The notes under the pieces: generated by a model
What the model saw: the letters and a program-made list of their open reading frames with translations, nothing else
Databases searched by the model: none
Told to the model about the DNA's origin: nothing
Shown: piece by piece, positions 8,725 to 16,246 of the stretch
How positions within the stretch are numbered: the stretch's first letter is position 1
Layout: each line of letters opens with the position of its first letter
Source: Roseateles_B flavus
GTDB taxonomy: Bacteria; Pseudomonadota; Gammaproteobacteria; Burkholderiales; Burkholderiaceae_C
Direction: 5' to 3'
DNA: 64,000 bases
NCBI RefSeq assembly: GCF_039872765.1
Contig: NZ_JBDPZC010000001.1
Span: forward strand, 868,001 to 932,000
Translations under genes and position numbers: made by a program

Positions 8725-10065
8725 TCAGGCGCCCGCCGTCTCGCGGGTGAGCACCTCGCCGCGCAGCGAGTGCGCGAAGGCCTCGGTGATGCGCACGTCG
8801 ATCAGCTGGTGCATCAGGCGGGCCGGGCCCTTGAAGTTGACGATGCGGTTGCACTCCGTGCGGCCCATCAGCTCGCTGGGGTCCCGCTTGGCGTGGCCGC
8901 AGACCAGGATGCGCTGGGTCTGGCCGACGAGGGTCTTGCTGATCGAGACGGCGTTCGCCTCGATGGCGGCCTGCAGCTCCTGCAGCCGGCGCACCTTGGT
9001 CTCGTGGGACGTGGTGTCTTCCAGGTTGGCCGCCGGCGTGCCGGGGCGCGGGCTGTAGATGAAGCTGAAGGAGGCGTCGAAGCCGACGTCGTCCACCAGC
9101 TTCATCAGCTTCGCGTGATCGTCCTCGGTCTCGCCGGGGAAGCCGACGATGAAGTCGCTGGCGATGCGGATGTCCGGACGGATGGCGCGCAGCTTGCGGA
9201 TGATGCTCTTGAACTCCAGCGCCGTGTAGCCGCGCTTCATGGCCATCAGGATGCGGTCGCTGCCATGCTGCACGGGCAGGTGCAGGTGGTTCACCAGCTG
9301 CGGCACGCGGCCATAGGCTTCGATCAGGCGCGGGCTGAACTCGTTCGGGTGGCTGGTGGTGAAGCGCAGGCGCTCGATGCCCGGGATCTCCGCGCAGTAC
9401 TCGAGCAGCAGGGCCAGGTCGGCGATTTCGTCGGTGCCGCCCATCTTGCCGCGATAGGCATTGACGTTCTGGCCCAGGAGGTTGATCTCCTTGACGCCCT
9501 GGTCCGCCAGACCGGCGATCTCGGTGAGCACGTCGTCGAAGGGGCGGCTCATCTCGGCGCCGCGGGTGTAGGGCACCACGCAGTAGGAGCAGTACTTGGA
9601 GCAGCCTTCCATGATGGACACGAAGGCGCTGCCGCCCTCGACCTTGGCCGGCGGCAGGTTGTCGAACTTCTCGATCTCGGGGAAGCTGATGTCCACCTGG
9701 GGCTTGGCCGCCTCGCGGCGCGCGGCCAGCATCTGCGGCAGGCGGTGCAGGGTCTGCGGACCGAAGACCACGTCCACGTACGGCGCACGCTCGATGATGG
9801 AGGCGCCCTCCTGGCTGGCCACGCAGCCGCCCACGCCGATCAGCACGCCCTTGGCCTTCAGGTGTTTGATGCGGCCGAGGTCGGAAAAGACCTTCTCCTG
9901 GGCCTTTTCCCGCACGGAGCAGGTGTTGAACAGCACCAGGTCGGCTTCATCGACGTCGGTGGTGGGCTCGTAGCCCTCGGCGGCGCGCAGCACGTCGGCC
10001 ATCTTGTCCGAGTCGTACTCGTTCATCTGGCAGCCAAAGGTCTTGATGAAAACTTTCTTGCTCAT
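8725..10065 (-). CDS. miaB: tRNA-2-methylthio-N6-dimethylallyladenosine synthase MiaB
   Basis: Radical-SAM methylthiotransferase modifying A37 of tRNAs that read U-starting codons. 446 residues. The N-terminal domain has three cysteines for the auxiliary cluster (C12, C49, C81). The radical-SAM CxxxCxxC is at C155-C159-C162 (GCSKYCSYCVVPYTRG). A TRAM-type RNA-binding domain ends the protein. The start MSKKVFIKTFGCQMNEYDS matches the family exactly. Confidence 0.97.
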   Translation of the reverse strand: MSKKVFIKTFGCQMNEYDSDKMADVLRAAEGYEPTTDVDEADLVLFNTCSVREKAQEKVFSDLGRIKHLKAKGVLIGVGGCVASQEGASIIERAPYVDVVFGPQTLHRLPQMLAARREAAKPQVDISFPEIEKFDNLPPAKVEGGSAFVSIMEGCSKYCSYCVVPYTRGAEMSRPFDDVLTEIAGLADQGVKEINLLGQNVNAYRGKMGGTDEIADLALLLEYCAEIPGIERLRFTTSHPNEFSPRLIEAYGRVPQLVNHLHLPVQHGSDRILMAMKRGYTALEFKSIIRKLRAIRPDIRIASDFIVGFPGETEDDHAKLMKLVDDVGFDASFSFIYSPRPGTPAANLEDTTSHETKVRRLQELQAAIEANAVSISKTLVGQTQRILVCGHAKRDPSELMGRTECNRIVNFKGPARLMHQLIDVRITEAFAHSLRGEVLTRETAGA

Positions 10066-10187
10066 GGCGGGCTCCAGCGCCCCGTGGCTCGGGGCGCGGC
10101 AAATCGGGGAGAGGTGTCTGAGGGGAGGTCGGGGCGGGCCTGCCGGGCTTCGGGCAGGCCTCGGCTCACGCGCAGATCATGCGCAGC

Positions 10188-10610
10188 TCAGGGCTTGGTC
10201 CAGACCTGGGAGGCGAAGTCGAAGCTCCAGCTCGCGGCCTGCTCCGGCGTGCGGGGCCAGGTCTTGTTGGCCAGCTCGGCCTCGTTGAGCAGCCAGATGT
10301 CGCGCACCACGCCGGCGAAGTCCTGCGTGTAGTGCACGGTCAGCTTCTGGCCCACGAGGGCGGAGGCGAACACCAGGAGGTTGTCCGCGCCGCGGATGCG
10401 GCTACCGGGCGCCATGCGGGCGTCCTTGCCGTCCAGCTGAAGGTCGGGCGGCGTGCTGATGAGCATCTCCGCACGCAGGGCGTCGGCGGGGAACTGGCGG
10501 TGGGTCTGGGCCTGGACGCTCGAGGCGCCCAGCGCGGCCAGCCCGGCAAGCCCCATGAAGGCCAGGCGCAGGGCCAGGCGGCGGGGCAGGGGGGGTGCAC
10601 AGCGGGACAT
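10188..10610 (-). CDS. exported protein of unknown function
   Basis: A 140-residue exported protein. The start chosen (MSRCAPPLPRRLALRL) gives a clean signal peptide ending near SVQAQ; longer in-frame starts would bury it. The mature part includes FPADALRAEM, the segment LAPGSRIRGADN written here as MAPGSRIRGADN, and DFAGVVRDIWLLNEAE. I recall similar sequences as conserved unannotated Burkholderiales proteins, but this is memory, not a search. No enzymatic motif is visible. Lies between the tRNA gene and miaB, same strand. Confidence 0.65.
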   Translation of the reverse strand: MSRCAPPLPRRLALRLAFMGLAGLAALGASSVQAQTHRQFPADALRAEMLISTPPDLQLDGKDARMAPGSRIRGADNLLVFASALVGQKLTVHYTQDFAGVVRDIWLLNEAELANKTWPRTPEQAASWSFDFASQVWTKP

Positions 10611-10826
10611 GGTATCAATCCAGTGGCTGCGGGGCAGGGCGGGAACCCGACCCGGGTTGAACAAGGGCTGCATCATCGCACGCGGCGCCAGGCGGGCGGA
10701 GCGACCTTCTGCCGCGCCAACTGGTGCCAGGTCTTGCTTCGGCAGCCGCCGAGTGGCCTGCATCGGCCGGGGGCCTCCCGCACGGGCTGGCGACGCGAAC
10801 AATCAATGCCGGCCCTGCTGGACCAA

Positions 10827-10861
10827 GAAAAAACCCAGCAAACTTGCGCTTGCTGGGTTTT
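10827..10861 (-). terminator. rho-independent terminator of the tRNA gene
   Basis: A perfect 11-bp stem (10831-10841 with 10850-10860, sequence AAACCCAGCAA and its complement) with an 8-nt loop. Read on the minus strand it is followed by a T-run at 10833-10828. It lies 7 nt beyond the encoded CCA end of the tRNA. Confidence 0.85.
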
Positions 10862-10867
10862 CTTGTC

Positions 10868-10944
<77 letters not shown>

Positions 10945-11092
10945 TTGCGAAGACCGCTATTCTAGACAGCTTTTGGGCGACAATGCAAGTGTTGCTCGAA
11001 AAAAGTTTCTGAGGCGCGCCAGTGGGCCTCCCGCGGACACTTTCTCGCGAGCCGTCGCCGGGCGTCATCGCGGCCCGACCAACCCATCTGCC

Positions 11093-12304
11093 ATGTTCAG
11101 TTTTTTCAAGAAGAAATTCGGTGGCGGCGCCGCCAGCCCGGCGCCGGCACCGGCTGCGGAGGCGGCGCCTGCGGTCCCTGAGACCGCAGCGGCCGCGCCC
11201 GTGGCTGCAGAGCCCTCGGTGCCGCCCTCGCCGGTGCCTGCGCCCGCCGTGGCCGGCGCAGCCCCCGTCGTGCCGGCTCCCGCACCTGAGAAGGTGGAGG
11301 TGCCGGTCGCCGTGTCGCCTGCCGTGGCGCCCGCAGCCGCGTCCGTCCGGCCTGCAGAGGTCGCGACCGCCATCAGCCCGGCTGCGCCCGTCGCCGAGCC
11401 GGCGCCGCGCAAGAGCTGGCTGGACAAGCTGCGCCAGGGTCTGCGCAAGACCGGCAGCAGCATCGCCCAGGTCTTCACCGGCACGCGCATCGATGACGAG
11501 CTCTACGAGGAACTGGAGGCTGCGCTGTTGATGGCTGACACCGGCGTCCGGGCCACGGAGTTCCTGCTGGAGGACCTCAAACGCCGGGTCAAGGAGTCCA
11601 AGGCCACCGATCCCCAGGCCGTGCGCAGCCTGCTGGTCGCGGCCCTGGCCGAGCTGCTGAAGCCGCTGGAGAAGAGCCTGCGGGTGGGCGAGCACACGCC
11701 CACGGTGATGATGGTGGTGGGCGTCAACGGCGCCGGCAAGACCACCAGCATCGGCAAGCTCACCCGTCATCTCGCCGAGGCCGAGCAGCGCGTGCTGCTG
11801 GCCGCGGCCGACACCTTCCGCGCCGCCGCCCGCGAGCAGCTGGCCGTGTGGGCGGACCGCACGCGGGTCGAGATCGTCAGCCAGGAGGGCGGGGATCCCT
11901 CCGCCGTCACCTTCGACGCCGTGGTCGCAGGCCGTGCGCGCGGCTGCGACGTGGTGATCGCCGACACCGCCGGCCGTCTGCCCACGCAGCTGCACCTGAT
12001 GGAAGAGCTGAAGAAGATCCGCCGCGTGATCGGCAAGGCCCAGGAGGGCGCGCCGCACGAGGTGCTGCTGGTCGTGGACGGCAACACCGGGCAGAACGCG
12101 CTGAACCAGGTCAAAGCCTTCGACGACGCCCTCGGGCTGACCGGCCTCGTGGTGACCAAGCTGGACGGCACGGCCAAGGGCGGCGTGCTGGCGGCCATCG
12201 CGCGCGAGCGGCCCATCCCCGTCTACTTCATCGGCGTGGGCGAGAAGCTGGAAGACCTGCAGACCTTCAGCGCGCAGGAGTTCGCGCAGGCGCTGCTGGA
12301 GTGA
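11093..12304 (+). CDS. ftsY: signal recognition particle receptor FtsY
   Basis: SRP receptor GTPase that docks ribosome-nascent chain complexes at the inner membrane. 403 residues. MFSFFKKKFGGG is the usual amphipathic start. Residues about 13-105 are an Ala/Pro/Val-rich acidic-poor linker replacing the A domain. Then come the N domain (KSWLDKLRQGLRK), the G1 loop GVNGAGKTTS at 210-219, DTAGR and TKLDGTAKGG. The next plus-strand feature is an insertion sequence only 17 bp after the stop, so any native terminator may have been displaced. Confidence 0.97.
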   Translation: MFSFFKKKFGGGAASPAPAPAAEAAPAVPETAAAAPVAAEPSVPPSPVPAPAVAGAAPVVPAPAPEKVEVPVAVSPAVAPAAASVRPAEVATAISPAAPVAEPAPRKSWLDKLRQGLRKTGSSIAQVFTGTRIDDELYEELEAALLMADTGVRATEFLLEDLKRRVKESKATDPQAVRSLLVAALAELLKPLEKSLRVGEHTPTVMMVVGVNGAGKTTSIGKLTRHLAEAEQRVLLAAADTFRAAAREQLAVWADRTRVEIVSQEGGDPSAVTFDAVVAGRARGCDVVIADTAGRLPTQLHLMEELKKIRRVIGKAQEGAPHEVLLVVDGNTGQNALNQVKAFDDALGLTGLVVTKLDGTAKGGVLAAIARERPIPVYFIGVGEKLEDLQTFSAQEFAQALLE

Positions 12305-12321
12305 GCGCCGGATCTGCCAAG

Positions 12322-12347
12322 TGACCCGTCCTGAATTGGGTTGACAC
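12322..12347. repeat. IS terminal inverted repeat, left
   Basis: Twenty-six base repeat beginning TGACCCGTCCTG; 19 of 26 positions match the right-hand repeat at 13626-13651. Confidence 0.9.
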
Positions 12348-12372
12348 TCAGAACGGTTGAACAAGGCCGGCG

Positions 12373-13275
12373 TCAGCTGGCCATCGACGCCCGATGCACT
12401 GCATCGGGCGTCTGCATTTTCAGCGACAGATGTGGCCGCTCGTGGTTGTAGATCTGTACCGACTGGCCCACCATGCGCCGGGCCTCAAGGAGGTCGGCCG
12501 GTCGGCTCAGCAAGAACTCGCCCTTGAGAATGCCGTTGACGCGTTCAGCCATGGCGTTCTGGTAGCAGTCATAGCCGTCCGTCATTGAGCATCGGACGCC
12601 GTGACGCCGATGCAGCTCCTGGTAGTAGTTCGAGCACTATTGAAGGCCGCGATCCGAGTGATGCACGAGCTCCAGCTGCGTTTTGCGGCTCTTGAGCGCC
12701 ATCTTCATGGCCTGCGCGACCTCTTCGGTCTGCAGGCTCGCGCGCACGTGCCAGCCCACGATCTTGCGTGAATGGGCGTCGGTCACCAGGCTCAGGTAGA
12801 CAAACTTGCCGTCTGTGGGCAGCTACGTGATGTCGGCCACCCCGCGTTGCTCGCGGCCCGTGACCTGGATCTGGTCGGGGCCCGCCTTGACCAGGTTCGG
12901 ATGACGACGGAGGTGATGATGGCTGTTTGTCGTCTTGTGATACGCCCGAGGCGTCCGCACCAGGAGTCTCGCGTTGCGCAGCACGTCAAACATCGCGTCC
13001 CTGCCTAGCGTTGCTCCGCGCCGCTCCAAAGCTTCGCGCAGCATGTGGTGCAGCTTGCGCGTTCCCACCTTCGGCTGGCGCATTCGCTGTTCGCTGACCA
13101 ACTGCACGACTGTCTCGGCTCGCTGCGCGCGGTCCGAGCTTCTTTGGCGGCCTCGGTAGTGTGCCTGCCGGCTGATGCCCATGAAGTGGCAAGCCATCGT
13201 CACGCTCAACCCTTTGACGAGGTCTTGCGCGATGACTTGCCCACAGGCTTTCTTACGACACCCACCCCATAGTCC
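12373..13275 (-). pseudogene. IS3-family transposase OrfB (DDE integrase), two internal amber codons
   Basis: One continuous reading frame with an otherwise complete rve integrase core. The first catalytic Asp is in VADIT, the second in HSDRG, and the Glu in NAMAERVNG lies 35 residues after the second Asp (DD35E). The frame is broken twice by TAG: at 12823-12825, where the family has Tyr (DITYLP), and at 12637-12639, where it has Tyr (GLQYCS). Both would arise from TAC by one base change. No frameshift is present across the remainder, which ends in NHERPHLSLKMQTPDAVH. The 5' boundary is approximate, because OrfB is normally made by frameshifting from orfA. Confidence 0.9.
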
Positions 13276-13598
13276 TTCTTCAGCACGTCGACGACGGCTT
13301 CGAAGAACTGGGCTTTCTGTTGCGCCTGCTTCAGCTGCACCTGCAGCGCCTTGATTTGCTGCTCCGGCGTGAGCGGCGTCGGGTCTTTGTCGATGGGCAT
13401 AGCCGCCGATGATGCCGCCCGTCCCCAGCCCTGGCGACCGTGCTTGCGCAGCCACTTCAAAACGGTCGATCGACCCTGAATGCCATACTGGTCCTGGGCC
13501 TGCTTGTACGTCAGCTCGCCCTTTTCCACCGGCTCGACCACCGCCAACTTAAAGGCCATCGTGTCGTCGCGCTGGGTGCGCTTGATCCCTGTATCCAT
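13206..13598 (-). CDS. IS3-family transposase OrfA
   Basis: A 130-residue DNA-binding protein of the element, starting at ATG 13596-13598 (a GTG lies just upstream). The N-terminus has a helix-turn-helix (FKLAVVEPVEKGELTYKQAQ, then YGIQGRSTVLKWLRKHG). A leucine-zipper-like coiled coil follows (PEQQIKALQVQLKQAQQKAQFFEAVVDVLKK). The orfB frame overlaps its end in another phase. OrfA itself looks intact, though without OrfB it can only bind the ends. Confidence 0.88.
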   Translation of the reverse strand: MDTGIKRTQRDDTMAFKLAVVEPVEKGELTYKQAQDQYGIQGRSTVLKWLRKHGRQGWGRAASSAAMPIDKDPTPLTPEQQIKALQVQLKQAQQKAQFFEAVVDVLKKDYGVGVVRKPVGKSSRKTSSKG

Positions 13599-13625
13599 CA
13601 CATCTGCCCTCTCTCGGGTGCAAAT

Positions 13626-13651
13626 GTGTCAATGCTGGGCAGGACGGGTCA
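13626..13651. repeat. IS terminal inverted repeat, right
   Basis: Complement of the left repeat: outer 12 bp identical and inner TTGACAC identical, with 7 unmatched bases between. It defines the right edge of the element 8 bp before the ffh terminator stem. Confidence 0.9.
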
Positions 13652-13658
13652 GAGACAT

Positions 13659-13688
13659 AAAAAGGGCCGCTGTTCAGCGGCCCTTTTT
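13659..13688. terminator. bidirectional terminator downstream of ffh
   Basis: AAAAAGGGCCGCTG and CAGCGGCCCTTTTT form a perfect 14-bp stem with a 2-nt loop, flanked by A/T tracts on both sides. It works on paper in either direction; the minus direction ends ffh. Before the IS insertion it may also have served ftsY. Confidence 0.88.
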
Positions 13689-13711
13689 GTTTGGCGATGG
13701 GCGAGGCGGGC

Positions 13712-15091
13712 TCAGAGCCCCAGGCCCTTCATGCCCTTCATGCCGCCCATGCGCTTCATCATCTTGAAGAGGCCGCCGCCCTTCATCTTCTTCATCATGC
13801 CCTGCATCTGGTCGTACTGATTCAGGACGCGGTTCACTTCCTGGATCTGCACGCCCGCGCCCGCGGCGATGCGGCGCTTGCGGCTGGCCTTGCTCTTGTC
13901 GTCCAGCAGCAGGCGCGGGTGGGCGCGCTCCTTGGCGCTCATGGCGTTGAGAATGCCTTCCATGCGGCGCATGTCGCGCTCGGCGCGGTCCATGTCGCCC
14001 TGGCCGGCCTTGCTGGCGATCTGCGTGGGCAGCTTGTCCATCAGGCTGGAGAGGCCGCCCATCTTCTTCATCTGGGAGATCTGGGCGAGGAAGTCATTGA
14101 GGTCGAAGCCGTCACCGGACTTGAGCTTCTCGGCCAGCTTCTGGGCCGCGGCCATGTCCACGCCCTTGGTGACCTCCTCCACCAGGGCCACGATGTCGCC
14201 CATGCCCAGCACGCGGCCGGCATGGCGCTCGGCGTCGAAGACCTCCAGGCCGTCGATCTTCTCGGAGACGCCCGCGAACTTGATCGGCGCCCCGGTGACC
14301 TGGCGCACGGAGAGGGCCGCGCCGCCGCGCGAGTCGCCGTCGAGCTTGGTCAGGATCACGCCGGACAGGGGCAGGGCCTCCTTGAAGGCGCGCGCGGTGT
14401 TCACCGCGTCCTGGCCCTGCATGGCGTCGACGACGAACAGTGTCTCGATCGGATTCAGCGTGGCGTGCAGCTCGCGGATCTCGGCCATCAGCGCTTCGTC
14501 GATGGCCAGGCGGCCGGCGGTGTCGACCAGCAGCACGTCGAAGTAGTGCTTCTTCGCGTAGTCCAGGGCGGCCAGGGCGATGTCGCGAGGCTTCTGGTCC
14601 GGGCTGGAAGGGAACCACTCGCCGCCGGCCTGGGCCGTGACGGTCTTGAGCTGCTCGATGGCGGCGGGGCGGTAGACGTCTGCCGAGACCGTCAGCACCT
14701 TCTTCTTGCGCTTCTCGATCAGGTGCTTGGTCAGCTTGCCTGTGGTGGTGGTCTTGCCAGCGCCCTGCAGACCGGCCATCAGGATCACGGCGGGCGGCTG
14801 GGCGGCGAGGTTGATGTCGGCCACGCCCTCGCCCATGGTGGCGGCGAGTTCCTTGTGCACCACCGAGACCAGCACCTGGCCCGGGTTCAGCGAGCCCACG
14901 ACCTCCTGGCCCAGGGCCTTGTCCTTCACGCGTGCGATGAAGTCGCGCACCACCGGCAGGGCCACGTCGGCCTCCAGCAGGGCCATGCGCACTTCGCGCA
15001 GCATGTCCTGCACATTGCTTTCGGTGATGCGGGCCTGGCCCCGCATCGTTTTCACGAGCTGGCTCAGGCGGTCGGTGAGGGTGGATGCCAT
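13712..15091 (-). CDS. ffh: signal recognition particle protein Ffh
   Basis: GTPase subunit of SRP that binds signal sequences and 4.5S RNA. 459 residues from the ATG at 15089-15091 (MASTLTDRLSQL); the frame is open further upstream without family homology. The NG domain has GLQGAGKTTTTGKL near residue 107, DTAGRLAID and TKLDGDSRGG. The C-terminal M domain ends in a long Met/Lys/Gly tail (for example QYDQMQGMMKKMKGGG). It diverges from the membrane-protein gene at 15139 and faces its receptor gene ftsY. Confidence 0.97.
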   Translation of the reverse strand: MASTLTDRLSQLVKTMRGQARITESNVQDMLREVRMALLEADVALPVVRDFIARVKDKALGQEVVGSLNPGQVLVSVVHKELAATMGEGVADINLAAQPPAVILMAGLQGAGKTTTTGKLTKHLIEKRKKKVLTVSADVYRPAAIEQLKTVTAQAGGEWFPSSPDQKPRDIALAALDYAKKHYFDVLLVDTAGRLAIDEALMAEIRELHATLNPIETLFVVDAMQGQDAVNTARAFKEALPLSGVILTKLDGDSRGGAALSVRQVTGAPIKFAGVSEKIDGLEVFDAERHAGRVLGMGDIVALVEEVTKGVDMAAAQKLAEKLKSGDGFDLNDFLAQISQMKKMGGLSSLMDKLPTQIASKAGQGDMDRAERDMRRMEGILNAMSAKERAHPRLLLDDKSKASRKRRIAAGAGVQIQEVNRVLNQYDQMQGMMKKMKGGGLFKMMKRMGGMKGMKGLGL

Positions 15092-15138
15092 AGGGACGGC
15101 CTCACCGCGGAGGTGAGCGCGCAAATTACACTGTGCTG

Positions 15139-15969
15139 ATGATTTTATCGTCCGTGTCTGCAGCGACCGCGAGCGGGGCCCTGACGGCCGCTTCGGCCGT
15201 CGCCCTGCTGAGCTATGCCGTCGTGGCACTTCGCGCGCAGTCCCACGCGAACCGGCTGCATCCCCTGCTGCCTCTGGCCTTCGCCGCCCACCTGGTGGCG
15301 CTGCTGATCGACATCGCCGGGCTGGGCCTCGATCAGCCGGGCGCGCGCTTCGGCTTTGCCCCGGCGCTCTCGATGACGGCCTGGCTGATCCTGGCCGTCT
15401 ACCTGGTGGAGAGCCGGCTGCTGCCGCTGCCCCAGCTGCGCCGCGTGCTGTCGCTGCTGGCGGCGGGCGCGGTGGCGCTGGCCTGGGCCTTCCCGGGTGA
15501 AAGCCGTCCCGCTGCGGCCTCGCCCTGGGCGCCCCTGCACTGGGTGCTGGGTCTGGCGTCCTATGGTCTGTTCGGTGTGGCGGTGCTGCATGCGGCCCTG
15601 CTGAACCGGGCCGAACGGCAGATGCGTCAGATGGGCCAGCACAAGGGGCAAGGCCTGACCCTGGGTCTGCCGCTGCTGCGCCTGGAACGGCTGACTTTCC
15701 AGTTCGTCGGAGCGGGCGTGGTGGTGCTGTCCCTGGCCATCGTGCTGGGCTGGCTCTTCACGCCGCAGTGGCGCTGGGACCACAAGACCCTGCTGTCCGT
15801 GCTGGGCTGGCTGGTCCTGGTGGGCCTGCTGACCGGCCGGCGCGTCTTCGGCTGGCGGGGCCGCCGCGCGACGCGCTGGCTGTACCTGGGCGCGGCCCTG
15901 CTGCTGCTTTCGTATGCCGGCACGCGCTTCGTGCTGGAAGTGGTGCTGCAGCGCCCCGCGGGAGTCTGA
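15139..15969 (+). CDS. CcsA/YpjD-like cytochrome c assembly family membrane protein
   Basis: Integral membrane protein of about 276 residues with roughly eight hydrophobic segments. It resembles the CcsA/CcmC haem-handling superfamily in its YpjD form, which commonly lies beside ffh in proteobacteria. Segments such as HWVLGLASYGLFGVAVLHAALL and WDHKTLLSVLGWLVL fit the family, including histidines positioned as possible haem ligands. ATG at 15139 is preferred over the GTG two codons earlier. Whether it handles haem is unproven. First gene of a five-gene overlapping run ending with ampD. Confidence 0.82.
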   Translation: MILSSVSAATASGALTAASAVALLSYAVVALRAQSHANRLHPLLPLAFAAHLVALLIDIAGLGLDQPGARFGFAPALSMTAWLILAVYLVESRLLPLPQLRRVLSLLAAGAVALAWAFPGESRPAAASPWAPLHWVLGLASYGLFGVAVLHAALLNRAERQMRQMGQHKGQGLTLGLPLLRLERLTFQFVGAGVVVLSLAIVLGWLFTPQWRWDHKTLLSVLGWLVLVGLLTGRRVFGWRGRRATRWLYLGAALLLLSYAGTRFVLEVVLQRPAGV

Positions 15970-15970
15970 A

Positions 15971-16246
15971 TTGAAGTACCTGCTGCTCCTGCTGGTCGTG
16001 ATGGGCCTGGTCTTTCTCAGCGGTGTCCGCAAGGGCCGTGCGGGTGGCGGCAACGGGCCAGGCTCGGGCCGGGGGCCGGATACCCGGCCGCGCGACCCGC
16101 ACCAGGGGGCGGAGGCCGCGATGATGGTGTCCTGCGCCGAATGCGGCACGCATCTCCCGCAGTCCGAGGCCTTCCCTGGCCGGGGCGGGCACTTCTGCAG
16201 CGCCGAGCACCGGCAACGCCACGAGGCACGCCAGGGCCATGGCTGA
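15971..16246 (+). CDS. PP0621-family small zinc-ribbon membrane protein
   Basis: A 91-residue protein starting at TTG 15971 (MKYLLLLLVVMGLVF when initiated with Met), with GGGAG about 6 nt upstream and one base after the previous stop. It has one N-terminal membrane anchor (residues 2-17), a Gly/Arg-rich linker, and a putative zinc site formed by CAECG and later FCSAEH. Family role unknown. It overlaps pilS by 8 nt, so it is likely translated from the same message. Confidence 0.8.
   Translation: MKYLLLLLVVMGLVFLSGVRKGRAGGGNGPGSGRGPDTRPRDPHQGAEAAMMVSCAECGTHLPQSEAFPGRGGHFCSAEHRQRHEARQGHG

Larger units (their letters stand above)
12322..13651 (-). mobile_element. IS3-family insertion sequence, inactivated
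   Basis: A 1330-bp element bounded by inverted repeats. The outer 12 bp (TGACCCGTCCTG) are perfect at both ends, then 7 bp differ and a further 7 bp (TTGACAC) match again. It carries two overlapping transposase frames on the minus strand, orfA and orfB, in the standard IS3 layout. No convincing 3-4 bp target duplication is seen: the flanks are AAG on the left and GAG on the right. orfB has two in-frame TAG codons, so the element should be unable to transpose by itself. It sits between the convergent genes ftsY and ffh. Subgroup not determined. Confidence 0.92.

Noticed and set aside
12373..13275. Programmed readthrough of the two TAG codons in the transposase as a recoding system
   Set aside because: TAG ends normal genes here such as hemA and ampD, and no suppressor tRNA is in the window. 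Pseudogenisation is simpler.
12318..13655. Target-site duplication for the IS3 element
   Set aside because: Flanking bases (AAG and GAG) do not match at 3 bp, and no 4-bp duplication is found. The duplication is absent or mutated.
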